64,000 nt of DNA. Origin: Tritrichomonas musculus. Lineage: Eukaryota; Parabasalia; Tritrichomonadida; Tritrichomonadidae. Positions 11,555 through 21,862 of this stretch are shown here, one piece after another. The stretch lies in NCBI GenBank assembly GCA_039105265.1, contig JAPFFF010000037.1:1054001-1118000 (forward strand), written 5' to 3'. The notes under the pieces were generated by a model. That model made no database searches. It had not been told where the DNA came from and saw nothing but the letters and a program-made list of their open reading frames with translations. Position numbers and translations under genes: made by a program. How positions within the stretch are numbered: position 1 is the stretch's first letter; the number at the start of each line of letters is the position of its first letter.

Positions 11555-12574
11555 TTACTTAATATATTCACCATTATTATTTATTATTTCATCGCATCTC
11601 TTTATCCATGATTCAAAAACCTTGTTCATTATGTCACTTGGTATTTCATGCAAGATTTCGGTTATTGCTTCAAATAATTCTTCAGGTGAGGTGAAAGATA
11701 ATCCAGCTAGCTTTTCTTTCAGATATCCGAAAAGAAAGTAATCTGAGGGTGCCAAGTCTGGGCTGTATGGAGGATGTGGCACCCTCACAACACCATTTTT
11801 ATTATACCACTCATTTGATTTTTTCGAGTTGTGAACTCTACAATTATCGAGATGGAGTTTAAGCTTTTTCTTTTTTGATGTTTTTCTAAATTCATCAATT
11901 GTTGGTTCAAGCACATTATTAATAAAATACTCTGTATTAAAAGATTGACCTTTCTTCATCATATCAATATGAAAAATTCGATTTTTTGAGAACATTACTG
12001 TAATCATCACTTTTTCAGTACATATACTTTTTGAAACCCTAAATGGCACATCATCTTTAGATATTGACCATTTTTTTGCTGGTTCATAAGACAAAAAGAA
12101 CCATGATTGGTCTCCTGTGATCAGATTAATGAAATCTTTTTGTGACTCAGAAACAAGTATTGATTTTAATTCCAGTGCACCATTTACTCTTTTATTTTTC
12201 AGATCATTTGTCAGAGAATAAGGCACCCAACGTAAAGTGTAATTTTTGTAACCGAGAACTTCAGTTAAACGGTTATAAGCAGTACCATATGAACAACCAC
12301 AAACATCACTTATTTGTGAAACAGAACTAAAAGGATATTCTGTTAATGTTTTAAGAATAATTGCATCCAAATCATCTAATGGCGGTCTCCCTGATCTGGG
12401 CTTATCATCAATCGTTACACGCCCGCATTTAAATTCATGATACCAGTATTCAACAGTTTTGGGTTTCAGCGCATTGCATTGATATACATTAACAAGTTTT
12501 TGGTGTATTTGAGCTGGCATTTTTCCTTTTAGATAATAATAATGAATGATTCCTCGCTGCTCTATTTCAGACAT
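11555..12574 (-). CDS. mariner transposase (DD34D)
   Basis: 339 residues, the normal mariner length. The N-terminal half carries two helix-turn-helix motifs for binding the terminal repeats (the second near SSVSQISDVCGCSYGTAYNR), linked by a GRP-type motif (RSGRPP), followed by WVPYSLT, the mariner WVPHxL linker. The catalytic triad is visible: Asp in TGDQSWF, Asp in HLDNCRVH, and Asp in APSDYFLF, with 34 residues between the last two. It would cut and paste the element at TA sites. No break is seen, so the enzyme may still be active. Confidence 0.95.
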   Translation of the reverse strand: MSEIEQRGIIHYYYLKGKMPAQIHQKLVNVYQCNALKPKTVEYWYHEFKCGRVTIDDKPRSGRPPLDDLDAIILKTLTEYPFSSVSQISDVCGCSYGTAYNRLTEVLGYKNYTLRWVPYSLTNDLKNKRVNGALELKSILVSESQKDFINLITGDQSWFFLSYEPAKKWSISKDDVPFRVSKSICTEKVMITVMFSKNRIFHIDMMKKGQSFNTEYFINNVLEPTIDEFRKTSKKKKLKLHLDNCRVHNSKKSNEWYNKNGVVRVPHPPYSPDLAPSDYFLFGYLKEKLAGLSFTSPEELFEAITEILHEIPSDIMNKVFESWIKRCDEIINNNGEYIK

Positions 12575-12730
12575 TTGATTATACGTTTATATTTTTAATT
12601 TTAAACGAACTTTTTGACCTTTAACTCTATGAATAAAGATTGAAAATGTAATTTGATAAGAAATATAATGTTACTAAGATCACTACTATATGTTATTAAA
12701 ATATTACATTTTCAAACCATTCCAAAGATG

Positions 12731-12759
12731 GTCGCCCTAAAAACTTTTTGAGACCCCTA
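12731..12759 (-). repeat. mariner right terminal inverted repeat
   Basis: Perfect 29-base reverse complement of 11480-11508; followed by the TA target duplication. Confidence 0.95.
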
Positions 12760-13018
12760 TACATTTGAAAGAGAAAGTGTAATAAATCCATCATTTGATG
12801 ATGATATTGAAGATACTGAAATAGATAATGAAGATAAAAATGTACCTTCTGGTCACAAAAAGAAGAAGCTAAAAGGAGGTGTTATTGCTGCAATTGTCAT
12901 TGTTGTTGTTGTTGTTGTTGTTGTAGCTGTAGTTGTTGTTGTGATTACTTGTGCCAAAAAACAAATTGCTTGTTTCAAAAGGAAAAATGAAAATGATTTT
13001 CATTTAGCAAATTTGTAG

Positions 13019-13607
13019 ATAAAATAACACTTTTTCATTTTTGTAAAGACACTTCAAAAAAAAAATAATTCTGATGCAGTTGATATTTTTCTTATTTCAG
13101 AAGCAGTAAAATATTGATCAGTATTCTTTATATTATATATTATATTAAAATTAAATGATTTTTTGAATTTAAAATTTTGAATAAAACTCTTCTGAAAAAT
13201 TGAATTGCTTCTTTCGATTTTCATTTTTCTTAGATAACATTAATATATATAACACTTTATATTTCTTTAATTAAAAGCTTTTCAATTTTTCATTATCGAA
13301 AGCATTGATGAACTAAAAAAAGTGTTTTAATGTTTGTTTTTATCAATATTCAATTATAAAATAATTATCATTAAGTTTATTCTTCATATATTTAAAAATT
13401 ATTAAATCGGTTGCTCATTAAAATTGTATAAAAAAGTGAAATGAATTTTACTTTTTTTTTCAATATACAAATATTTGATGTCAAACAAAATAAAAAGATC
13501 AAAACATATGTGATTTTAATATTTTTTGTTTTTGTTTTTATTTTCATAATAAATTGATTTTAATTGATGATTTTAGTCATCTTTGTGCTCATATTTGAAG
13601 ACTTCAA
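13019..13607. other. intergenic AT-rich spacer
   Basis: No gene, RNA or element recognised. Confidence 0.6.
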
Positions 13608-14393
13608 TCAGTGATTTCTTTCCATGTTATCACTTCCAATCAGAATGTTCGTTGGTTTCAAGTCACGATGAATGATCTTCTTGCTGTGAATGAATTTCAT
13701 CACTTCCGCAATCTGGTAGATGATTTCAACAACTTCTTCTTTCGAGAAGACTTTGTCTTCAATCGCTTTTTGCAAGTTGCTCGGACAGTATTCCAGAAGG
13801 ATGCTCGGCGGGATGTTTTTGTTGCTCATGAAAATTCCAATCGCATCAACAACGTTCGGATGGTCAAGCATGTTGATGATTTCATATTCTTGGATGAAAT
13901 TTTGAAGATTTTTGAAGTTTGACTTGTTGATAATCATCTGCTTCATCGCAACTTTCATCACTTTGCCACCACCACCCGAACCAAGTTCTTCAAGTTCTTC
14001 AATTTCATCATTTCCCTGGTTGCCGCCTGGACGGTTTCTCTGCTCATTCGATGTGTGATCTTTCTCTTTCAGTTTGCAATTTTCTTTCTTCAGTTCTGCT
14101 GCTTCTTCTTGAAGTTGACGTTTTTCTTTCTCAAGATCATTCATTTTGTCTTTCTGTTCTACATTTTCTTTGGTCAGTTCTGCATTCTTCTTTTCTGGTC
14201 GTTTGATTTCTTCATCCTGTTCACGATTCTTGATGACCAGTGAGTCTTTTTCTTGTTCCGCGGGCTGAAATTTGCTTGCTTTTGGATTCTTCGTTTTTGT
14301 TTTGCTTGTTTTGATCGGTCCTTTAGATAGAAGGTCAACAATTTCTCGATGATTTTCTTCTCTTGCATAGTCAATGGCAGCTTTGTGAACATT
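13608..14393 (-). pseudogene. fragment of an ankyrin-repeat protein kinase
   Basis: One frame stays open for ~260 codons. It begins in the middle of an ankyrin repeat (HKAAIDYA followed by EIVDLL), passes through a charged coiled coil, and enters a kinase N-lobe: LEELGSGGGGKV as the glycine loop, AMKQMI with the ATP-binding lysine, then IIHRDLKPTNIL of the catalytic loop. It stops ~10 residues later, before the DFG motif, so the C-lobe is missing. The 5' end lacks a start and the rest of the ankyrin region. The stretch between glycine loop and lysine is shorter than usual, suggesting a small deletion. Trichomonads have many ankyrin-kinase fusions; this is a dead fragment of one. Confidence 0.75.
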
Positions 14394-14787
14394 TTATTTC
14401 AAAATTCCATAAATTATTCAATTGTTCGATTTCATAAAAAAAGTTAGATTTGAACATTATGAATGTTGAATTTTTCCACTTTTTGAGAGACAGTATGAAA
14501 TTTTTTTTTTCCAGAGATTCAATACTAAAATTTACCAGTTTGTAATAATTGAATAATAAAAATTTACTTTTTGGACAATTTATCAAATGAATCGCTCAAT
14601 TGACTGCTTTATATGACTTGCTTAATTCTTATAATTTTCACTTTTTATGTTTTCTGAAAAAAAAATTGAAAATATCATTGAAAAATTAAAACAAAGACGT
14701 TAATCTTATTGAAAAAATAAGCTGAACTTTAAAAACAATAATATAAAACTTTATTATCATACAAATGTAGTATTAACAAAAATCAAT
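14394..14787. other. intergenic AT-rich spacer
   Basis: Nothing recognised. Confidence 0.6.
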
Positions 14788-17733
14788 TTAAAACATTGTC
14801 TCTGGACACATTTTGAGTTGTTTTTGAAATTGTGTCTGAAGCAAAAATTGCTCATTTTTGCAATTATTCAACTCTCTTCCACGTTGACGAAGTTGTCTTT
14901 CTAAGGACAACAGATCTCTTGTTTTTGACATCCAAAGAGCCTCGCCAAAATCGTCAAAATGACGTTCTTCGCTTGTGCTACTGATGTCAATTTCGCTTGC
15001 AATCAAAGCTTCTTCACGAGCTCTTTGCAGTTTATATTTATCAATTTCTTGCTGTCTTTTCAATTGCATCTCTCTGAGACGCAACAATTCAAGTTCACTT
15101 TCATTTAAATTATTGTTGTTCAAGTCATTGTAGTTGTCGATTTCAATTTCATCAAAATTTGACACTTTTTTACCTTTCATGTTTGAATTTGTGTTTGGAC
15201 TTGAACTTGCAGTTGTTGAGCTGTGCTTGTGGCTGCTTTTTGGACTCATTTCAAAGTTTATGCTGATGTTGTTATTGATGTTTTGACATCTGTTTTGTGG
15301 GCTGCCATTTTGGCTGTCTGCTTCGTAGCTGCTGTTACTGTTGTTGTTGTTACGTCTGATGCGAACGTCAAAGTTGTAGTTGTGGCCTTTGTGGTGATGA
15401 CTGCCTGCTTCATAGCTGCCGCTTCCATTTTGGTCCAGATTTGTTTTGACGTTGTTTTTTATCGTTGTGCTTCCGTGCCTAGTGGCGTCATGAATGCTGC
15501 CGTCGAAGCTGTTGTTGTTCTTGTCTTTGGTGTTGCCACTGTCGTGCGTGCTTTTGGCACTTCTGGAGCTGCGATCTCTGCTGTGATGGCTGCCTTCTTG
15601 GCTGTTGTCATCAAAGCTGCTGTTGTTGTTGTTGTTGTTGTTGTCTTTGTGGTGACTTTCGTTGCTGTGTCTGCTCTTGTTGTTGTCGCTGCTGTTTCTC
15701 TGGGTGCCATCGTGGTTGCTGTGATTGCTTCTGCTGCTGTTTTTGTTGCTTTCAACGTTGTCGCTGTGACGACTTGCGTTGCTGTTTCTGCTCTTGTTGC
15801 TGCTGCTTCTGTGTTTTGCAATTTGATTATTGTTGTCATCAAAACTGTTATTGTTATCATTGTCGTTGTTGTTGTTGTTGTTGCTTGAGTGGTGGCTTCC
15901 ATTGTTGCTGTTTCTGCTCTTGTTGCTGTGATGACTGTTTTCTTGCTGATTTTCGTCGAAGCTGTTGTTGTTGTTTTTGTTGTTGCTGCTTGAGTGGTGG
16001 CTTCCATTGTTGCTGTTTCTGTTGCTGTGGTAGCTGTTCATCTGCACGCTGCCGTCTGAGCTGTTGTTGTTGTTTGTGTGGTGGCTTTCTTTGCTGTTCT
16101 TGCTCTTGCTGTTGCTTCTCTGGCTGATGTTTTGATTATTATTTTCATCAAAACTTTGGTTGTTGTTGTTGCTGCTGCTGTTGCGGTGGCTTCCGCTGCT
16201 GTTTCTGCGGTTGCTGTTGTTGCTGCTGTGGCGGCTTTCATTGCGGTTGCTCTGTTGCAGGTTAGAGTTTCTCGCGCTGGCGTCGAAACTGTCATTTTCA
16301 TGAGGGTTGCTGCTTCTGTGGCGACTGCCGCTGCTATTTTTATTTTGTGAGGTTATTTGGCCGCTTCTGTTATTTGAGTTGAAACTGTTGTTATTCTCAG
16401 AGCCACTGTCGCTTTGTTTGCTGATTAGGTTGCTCTTGCTACGGCTGTTGTTGTTGTTCGATGAAGATTTAGAGCGACGGTTATCGATCATGTTTTCAGA
16501 AGAATTTGGCGGTTGTGATGAATTTCTTCTCTGTTTGGTGGTTGATTTTCGTTTGGCTTGATTATTTGTATCAATTTTGTCACTTTTTGTTCGTTTTCGG
16601 TTATATTCGTTATCATATTCATAGTCATAACCGTCACGATAATCATATTCAAAATTGTCATTATTTTTTGCCTTATTTTTTCTGTTTCTATTTCTCTTAC
16701 TTCTATGGTGAATAATTTCACTATAACCGTCATAATCATTATAATTATCGTAACTGTATTCTTTTTGATTTTCAACGTCCATATGATAGTCGAAATTTGA
16801 ATAGTCATAATCGTTATCGTTATTTCTTCTCAATTTTCTATCGTTTCGGTTATTGCTCTTAATTTTTCGGTTTCGGTTTTCGTATTCATAATCATATTCG
16901 TCATTGTCATTCAATTGCTTGTTTTTATATTTGCAACGAGTTCTTTTTGCTATTGGCGATGTTGCTATTTCAATTTTTGAAAAAATTTCACTTTTTGAAT
17001 TCTCTTCAGCTTTTGAAATGAGTCTGTCAACTTGATCGTTCAATTGTGAATTCGTTTCTTCTAATGAATCGCACAATTTTGGATGAGTCCCGATTGTTTT
17101 ATTTCTAATTTCTTTAAGGACGTTTTTGATAAGTTTTGACTGACATATAATAATTTCTTTCAAATCTGAAAAGCCGTTTATTAATTCACTTTGCTTTTTA
17201 ATTTTTATAATTCGATTTAAAGCTGAGCGTTCGTTGCTGGTGGACATTTCATTTAAAACATATTTTCTGAATTTGTTTAATTTCTTGTTTTCTTTGATGA
17301 TTTCAGTAATCGTGGTTAAGACCATATCAAGATCCGAATTCGTATCTGATATTATTGAGGAATTGAATATTTTGAGCGTTTTGTTTAATTTTGAACGATT
17401 TAATAAATCAATAAGAGAATTTAAAAAATTTAATGTATTGCTTTTCTCTGTAATTAAATCATCTAACTTTTTAAAAATTTCTTCTTTTTCATGCGCATGA
17501 GCTTGTCTCTCTTCAACAATTGCCTTTCGAAGTGAAATCAATTCGTTTTCCATTTCTTGTCTCTGTTTTGCTTGAGCTAAAATTAGATTAAAATTATCGG
17601 ATACTGATGACGAGTTTGAATTTGGTGAATTTTGATGCTGTTCATTTGAAGATGATGATTGACTATTATTAATTTTTTGCGTTACATTATTACGTGTTTC
17701 CGATTGTGATGAAGCCGAAACATAAGAGTTCAT
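14788..17733 (-). CDS. Asn/Ser-rich coiled-coil protein
   Basis: 981 residues with a clear start at 17733. Residues ~1-50 are Ser/Asn/Gln-rich; ~55-260 are helical with coiled-coil potential (ELISLRKAIVEERQAHAHEKEE); ~270-400 form a charged stretch of DYDYEY and NRNRK blocks; ~410-830 are built from imperfect repeats of NSNNGSHHSS and SFDENNNQ type; ~870-970 are again coiled coil (LRLREMQLKRQQEIDKYKLQR). There is no membrane segment. The low-complexity region is prion-like and suggests a condensate-forming or scaffold protein, but no function can be assigned. GCT/TTG-rich repeats make long open frames on the opposite strand that are not genes. Confidence 0.8.
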   Translation of the reverse strand: MNSYVSASSQSETRNNVTQKINNSQSSSSNEQHQNSPNSNSSSVSDNFNLILAQAKQRQEMENELISLRKAIVEERQAHAHEKEEIFKKLDDLITEKSNTLNFLNSLIDLLNRSKLNKTLKIFNSSIISDTNSDLDMVLTTITEIIKENKKLNKFRKYVLNEMSTSNERSALNRIIKIKKQSELINGFSDLKEIIICQSKLIKNVLKEIRNKTIGTHPKLCDSLEETNSQLNDQVDRLISKAEENSKSEIFSKIEIATSPIAKRTRCKYKNKQLNDNDEYDYEYENRNRKIKSNNRNDRKLRRNNDNDYDYSNFDYHMDVENQKEYSYDNYNDYDGYSEIIHHRSKRNRNRKNKAKNNDNFEYDYRDGYDYEYDNEYNRKRTKSDKIDTNNQAKRKSTTKQRRNSSQPPNSSENMIDNRRSKSSSNNNNSRSKSNLISKQSDSGSENNNSFNSNNRSGQITSQNKNSSGSRHRSSNPHENDSFDASARNSNLQQSNRNESRHSSNNSNRRNSSGSHRNSSSNNNNQSFDENNNQNISQRSNSKSKNSKESHHTNNNNSSDGSVQMNSYHSNRNSNNGSHHSSSNNKNNNNSFDENQQENSHHSNKSRNSNNGSHHSSNNNNNNDNDNNNSFDDNNNQIAKHRSSSNKSRNSNASRHSDNVESNKNSSRSNHSNHDGTQRNSSDNNKSRHSNESHHKDNNNNNNNSSFDDNSQEGSHHSRDRSSRSAKSTHDSGNTKDKNNNSFDGSIHDATRHGSTTIKNNVKTNLDQNGSGSYEAGSHHHKGHNYNFDVRIRRNNNNSNSSYEADSQNGSPQNRCQNINNNISINFEMSPKSSHKHSSTTASSSPNTNSNMKGKKVSNFDEIEIDNYNDLNNNNLNESELELLRLREMQLKRQQEIDKYKLQRAREEALIASEIDISSTSEERHFDDFGEALWMSKTRDLLSLERQLRQRGRELNNCKNEQFLLQTQFQKQLKMCPETMF

Positions 17734-18202
17734 TCAGTGTATAAAATCTGTTATTAAAAAAAAAATGAGGAATTTTTGAAGGATGACAAATAATCTTTTG
17801 AATACAAATTCTCTCTGTCAGTTTTGAATTTAAACGTCATGAAAATTTTATCAAGATTTTACATTTCACTTATTGATCTTATTTTCTATGTTAATAAGAA
17901 TTGAAATGCTAGGATAATAATGAATAATTTCTTTTTAATAAGCTTTTTAAATCACAAAGGCATAAATTTTGATTTTCAGATATTATTTGAATTGGCCTAT
18001 TATTAGCCTATTTCAATTTAATTCATTAACCGATCCTCTCAATCTTAATAATTCAATAACATATAAAAATCCAGATTTCTTTATATTATTTAATTTTAGT
18101 ATCCTTCTTGTCTATTTTTTATTAATATAGAACGATTATGAAAAGGTCAAAATAAGGTTAATTATTACTCATATCATTATTTTTAGATATTCTTCATATT
18201 TA
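17734..18202. other. divergent intergenic region
   Basis: Lies between two divergently transcribed genes and must hold both promoters. Apart from the initiator-like TCATA at 18194-18198, nothing is recognised. Confidence 0.6.
18194..18198 (+). promoter_or_regulatory. initiator-like motif (TCATA)
   Basis: Fits TCA(+1)YW; the presumed +1 adenine is 7 bases before the ATG of the SNARE gene. Confidence 0.4.
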
Positions 18203-18949
18203 ATGTCATATAACGCGCAGCATGCTCAAGAGAGCCTTCAAAATATGGATAATCTCCTAACGCGAATTATCAATCTTTCTAAAGACATTGGTACTTTCCA
18301 TGATGGAATTCATCTACGCGAACAAATTCAAAATAGCGTTCAAGAATTAATGAAACTAAGCCGATCTGTTAAAGCCGAAATCGAAGATTTAAAAAGTAAT
18401 GAAGATGAATCAAATAATTCTGAACTTCGCGCATCTTTTGAAGCTTTAAGCGTTAAAATAAAAGGAGCTCTCCCAGATGTAATTGCAAGTCTTCGTTCTG
18501 CCGATACTCCTCAAAAGCAGCCAAATCTTTCATATATTGAGCCAGCGCCACATCAAAACACAAAAAATAAACTTTCTATGGAGTTAATAAACACGCCTCT
18601 GCTTGACCAGTCAACAATTGATCAAGAAACTGATCAATTGGATGTTCTTGAATCTGAGGTTAATGCTATTCTCAGAGATATGCGTGAAATTAATTCTCTT
18701 TTCAACAAAACAATGCAAGAATTACAGTCTCAGAGACACCTTTTAGCTGGTGTAGATACCATCACAACAGGTGCAGCAAAAGATATGAAAAAAGGAAATG
18801 ACCAATTAGATAAAGCTGAATCACATATGAAAGGCTCAAGAAAAGCTCTTTGTGCTATTTTAATTATTGTTTTTGTAGTTATCCTTGGTGTTGCAGGCTT
18901 TTTGACTTATTACTTCCTTAAGAAAAAGAAAGATAAAGAAAATCAATAG
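18203..18949 (+). CDS. Qa-SNARE (syntaxin family)
   Basis: 248 residues with tail-anchored SNARE architecture: an N-terminal helical region (about 1-100, a short Habc-like bundle), a linker, a SNARE helix (about 145-208) and a C-terminal transmembrane helix (about 216-238) followed by a short KKKKDKENQ tail. Aligning the core helix with animal syntaxin 1 puts Gln177 (in LQSQRHLL) at the ionic zero layer, making it a Q-SNARE, and the SRKALC junction before the membrane helix fits syntaxins. It should act in fusion of vesicles with an endosomal or plasma membrane. The exact subfamily cannot be told from this alone. Confidence 0.85.
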   Translation: MSYNAQHAQESLQNMDNLLTRIINLSKDIGTFHDGIHLREQIQNSVQELMKLSRSVKAEIEDLKSNEDESNNSELRASFEALSVKIKGALPDVIASLRSADTPQKQPNLSYIEPAPHQNTKNKLSMELINTPLLDQSTIDQETDQLDVLESEVNAILRDMREINSLFNKTMQELQSQRHLLAGVDTITTGAAKDMKKGNDQLDKAESHMKGSRKALCAILIIVFVVILGVAGFLTYYFLKKKKDKENQ

Positions 18950-19171
18950 GTTTTTCTTTTCGTGATTTTATTATTAGTATTTTCTTTTTTAATAAATCAT
19001 ACATGCATTACAATTTTATTCTTTTTTTTAAAAAATTTTATTAATATTAGATTATAAAATATAAGTATATGATTTGCCTACCTTTAAACTAGATGTTAGA
19101 ATAATTTAACTAAAAATGAATTACATCATTTCAAACTTTATCAATTATGTTTATTGTTGCTGTATTAGATA

Positions 19172-19205
<34 letters not shown>

Positions 19206-19583
19206 ATAGATTTCTATGTCTTTATTGATAATTTATTTTAATTAATGGCAATACTATTCTGTTTAGAAAACACTTATGATATAACTGCAAAAGAATTTTC
19301 CTAGATGAATTCAATTTAAAAATCCTAAGAGATCCGGTATTCAGCATTTTTGTATATATGTTGATTTAAAATGAGTATGCTGAAATTAAAAATGCAATTA
19401 TGTTGAAATTATTTCTGCATTTTTTTATTTTTATTCAGTTAGTAAAATAGAATTAAAACTAATCACTATTTAATAGATTTCGATTCAATAATGTTAACTT
19501 TTTCACGAATTAAAATATCATAAATCAGGATATGATTATATAATCTATTTATAAAATTTCACATAACATTTCCTTTTTAAAAA
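18950..19583. other. intergenic region with a T run
   Basis: No gene recognised. It holds the homopolymer at 19175-19204. A TCACA initiator-like motif near 19559-19563 precedes the ATG at 19584. Confidence 0.6.
19175..19204. repeat. homopolymer of about 30 T
   Basis: An uninterrupted T tract; its length may be unstable or misassembled. Confidence 0.9.
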
Positions 19584-21802
19584 ATGATTAATGAATTCAA
19601 AGCCATCCTCAGTGAATCGGTAACTTTTCAAAAAATATTACTCGAGTATATTGATCAGAAAGGTGAAAAAGAAAACGAAGAAAAATACAATAATCTTATT
19701 GATTTTATTAATAAAAACGAATTTCGTATAAACAAATCGAAATTCATGGAATTGCTTCGTATTCTATCTCAGCTTGCAGGTTATCATTTTCGTGGAAATG
19801 ACTTATTAATCAAAATCAACAAAATTTTACAAGAAATTTTCAAAGTTTTTAATTCGCACATAAAAGACGTTAGCGAGCTTTTCAATATTTTCAAGTACAA
19901 TAAAACCATTCTTCTCTTTTTACTGCAAAATATTGCCCAAATAAGCATCGGACCAAATTGCAAAGAACTTCTACTTTTTCATATTTTAAATTCAGAAGAC
20001 AAAGAATTAATTCAATTTTTTTACCCTGAAATTCGCGACTTATCAAACTCGGCAGCCGAAGCAGAACAAACTACAGAAACAGAAGAATCAACAACCTTTG
20101 ATTATTCCAAGTTCAAAGATTTATTTGCACAAAAAGTTCAAGAATTTAAATTAGAAAAATTCATCGCTGAAAATGACCAAAATCTCGACTTTTTCAATGA
20201 AAGAAGAAACGAAGGAGAAAATGAAGCAAAAGTTGCCCAATTGATACGAAATGACAATCTTGATGAATTCATTGAATATGTCAATTCAAACAAAATAAAA
20301 TTGAATTCAAAAATCCGTTCTGATTCGCCTTTTGAGACGAATACTTACTTGTTCGATCGGGAGCCAATTTTGCTTGAATATTCGGCATTCTTTGGGTCAT
20401 TGAAAATATTCAATCACTTGATTCAAAATATCAAGAAAGATGAAATCAAACCTAAAATTTTATCATATTCAGTTCACGGCTGTAATTACGAAATCATTCA
20501 TCAATTGGAGGAACTTTTTGGGCTATCAAAAGATGCGACCAAATATCTTCCCAATTTGAAGGACTGTTTTTTGGAGTCCATCAGATGTCATCATAATGAA
20601 ATTGCTTCATATATCCAGTCTACTTATTTGAAAGACGTAGCTCTTAAATACATTGAGACAAGCATCAGTGCTTGCAATTTCATCTTGATTGAAAATGCAT
20701 TCAATTTGGAGTCTAACCGTCACTTGCTTGAAGATAAAAAAGAAATTCAAAATCTCTTCAATTGCTTCTGTGCAAATGGTTATATAAACTTCGTTGAGTT
20801 ACTTCTGAATCAGCCGGATTTGATTGATATAAACGCAAAAGATTCGATTCGTTTCAAAAAATTTTTTTTTTATTTTTCTAATCAAATAGATGGAATTTTT
20901 TTTATTGATATAAACTTGATTCTCCTCTTCATTTTGCCGTAATAAACAATGAAATTGAAATTGTTAAATTGCTATTAAAGCAGCCAGGAATAAACATCAA
21001 TCCAATCGATAAAATTTCAATTCAAAAAAAATTTAATAATTTTCAAAAAAAAATTTTTTTTATATGATTTCTTTTTTTATTTATTTTAATGAATTTTTAA
21101 ATAGTTATGATTTTTAATAAGACACCATTGCATTCAGCAGCTTATGATGACTCTCTAGATGCCGTCAATCTACTTTTACAACAGCCAAAAATCGATGTAA
21201 ATATTAAAGACAATGATTTCAATAAAAAAAATTTTTTTTTAATATGGAGTCCTTTTAAATTGTTGACTTTATTCACCACTTCATTCTGCAGTTCTTAACA
21301 ATTCACCGAAAATTGTTCAACTTTTATTAAATAATGAAAAAACTGAAGTTAATGCCACAGATAACGGTTTTTTATTTGTGTATTTTTATAAAATAATACT
21401 CCACTTCATTTGGCGGTTATGGACAAAGAAATTGACATTATAAAATTACTTGTTAGTAACTCAAAAATCAATATTAACGCTAAAGACAACATTTTTTTAT
21501 AAGTTTTTTTAATTGTTTTTAAATATTTGTTTTAATGTGGAATTTTTTTTTAATTTGGCAATTTATTTGACACCACTTCACAATGCAGTTATTGATGACG
21601 CGTTTGATGTTGTTCAACTTTTGTTAAAGCAACCAAAAATTGATATCAATATCAAGGATATGATTTCTATTTTGATTTTCATGATTCTTTCTTGTTTGGT
21701 TTTTATAAGGCGTTTTTTATAATTCAATATTTTTATAACACTCCATTGAAATTGGCAAATAGTAAAAAGATAAAGGCACTCTTACAACAGCATTCAAAAT
21801 AA
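19584..21802 (+). CDS. DUF3447-type ankyrin-repeat protein, repeats separated by AT-rich spacers
   Basis: The first ~420 codons are open and code for the N-terminal helical region seen in trichomonad ankyrin proteins, ending in a repeat (NFVELLLNQPDLIDINAKD). Six more ankyrin repeats follow, each starting at a TPLH-type motif (SPLHFAV, TPLHSAA, SPLHSAV, TPLHLAV, TPLHNAV, TPLKLA), the last ending at a TAA at 21800-21802. Inside every repeat the frame is clean, but between the final Asp of one repeat and the TPLH of the next there is an AT-rich spacer of 32-108 bases that shifts frame or holds stops. Either these are very short unusual introns, or the gene has decayed. The clean repeats argue for the first; the lack of obvious GT..AG borders argues for caution. 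Confidence 0.65.
20844..21736 (+). other. six AT-rich spacers at the same point of each ankyrin repeat (candidate introns)
   Basis: Approximate spacer positions: 20844-20917, 21011-21118, 21212-21272, 21363-21394, 21488-21566 and 21660-21736 (74, 108, 61, 32, 79 and 77 bases). Each begins two codons or fewer after the Asp closing one repeat and ends just before the next TPLH. They are almost pure A/T; the first three share an A-run/T-run palindrome after TTTCA. I see no trichomonad intron consensus (GTATGT to ACTAACACACAG). Confidence 0.6.
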
Positions 21803-21862
21803 ATAAATAAAAACTTCTTTTTTGCATTTGTTATTTTATAGAAAATTTTTAGTTTTTGGAAA

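Larger units (their letters stand above)
11480..12759 (-). mobile_element. Tvmar1-like mariner transposon, apparently complete
   Basis: A 1280-bp element with perfect 29-bp terminal inverted repeats, flanked by TA on both sides (11478-11479 and 12760-12761), the mariner target duplication. It holds one transposase gene on the minus strand and little else. Perfect ends and an open transposase frame point to recent movement. It lies inside a BspA-like gene just before the part coding for the membrane anchor. Confidence 0.95.
7539..13018 (+). pseudogene. BspA-like surface protein gene, broken and split by a mariner element
   Basis: The start at 7539 gives a hydrophobic signal-like leader (MLYYMLILLTFLAKS). 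Next come a BspA N-terminal module (CGKNVLFEYD to VTSIGDNAF) and a long series of LRR_5 repeats; a second copy of the N-terminal module begins near 9,410. The gene ends after the transposon with an acidic linker, KKKKLKGG, a Val/Ile-rich transmembrane helix (about 12,877-12,945) and a short basic cytoplasmic tail, stop at 13016-13018. This is the layout of type I membrane BspA-like proteins. Damage: a frame change in an A-rich run near 8,420-8,435, an in-frame TAA at 9463-9465, and a mariner at 11480-12759. Without the transposon and one TA, the frame runs straight on into the tail. The A-run change could be a sequencing error; the other two are not. Confidence 0.85.

Noticed and set aside
15223-16350. 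Long Val/Ala- and Cys-rich open frames on the plus strand (and other frames) across the Asn/Ser-rich gene
   Set aside because: They are antisense or shifted readings of CAA/AAC/AGC-type repeats in the real minus-strand gene; composition is pure low complexity.
20844-21736. Canonical trichomonad introns in the ankyrin gene
   Set aside because: I see no GTATGT or ACTAACACACAG-type motifs; the spacers are kept only as unusual candidate introns.
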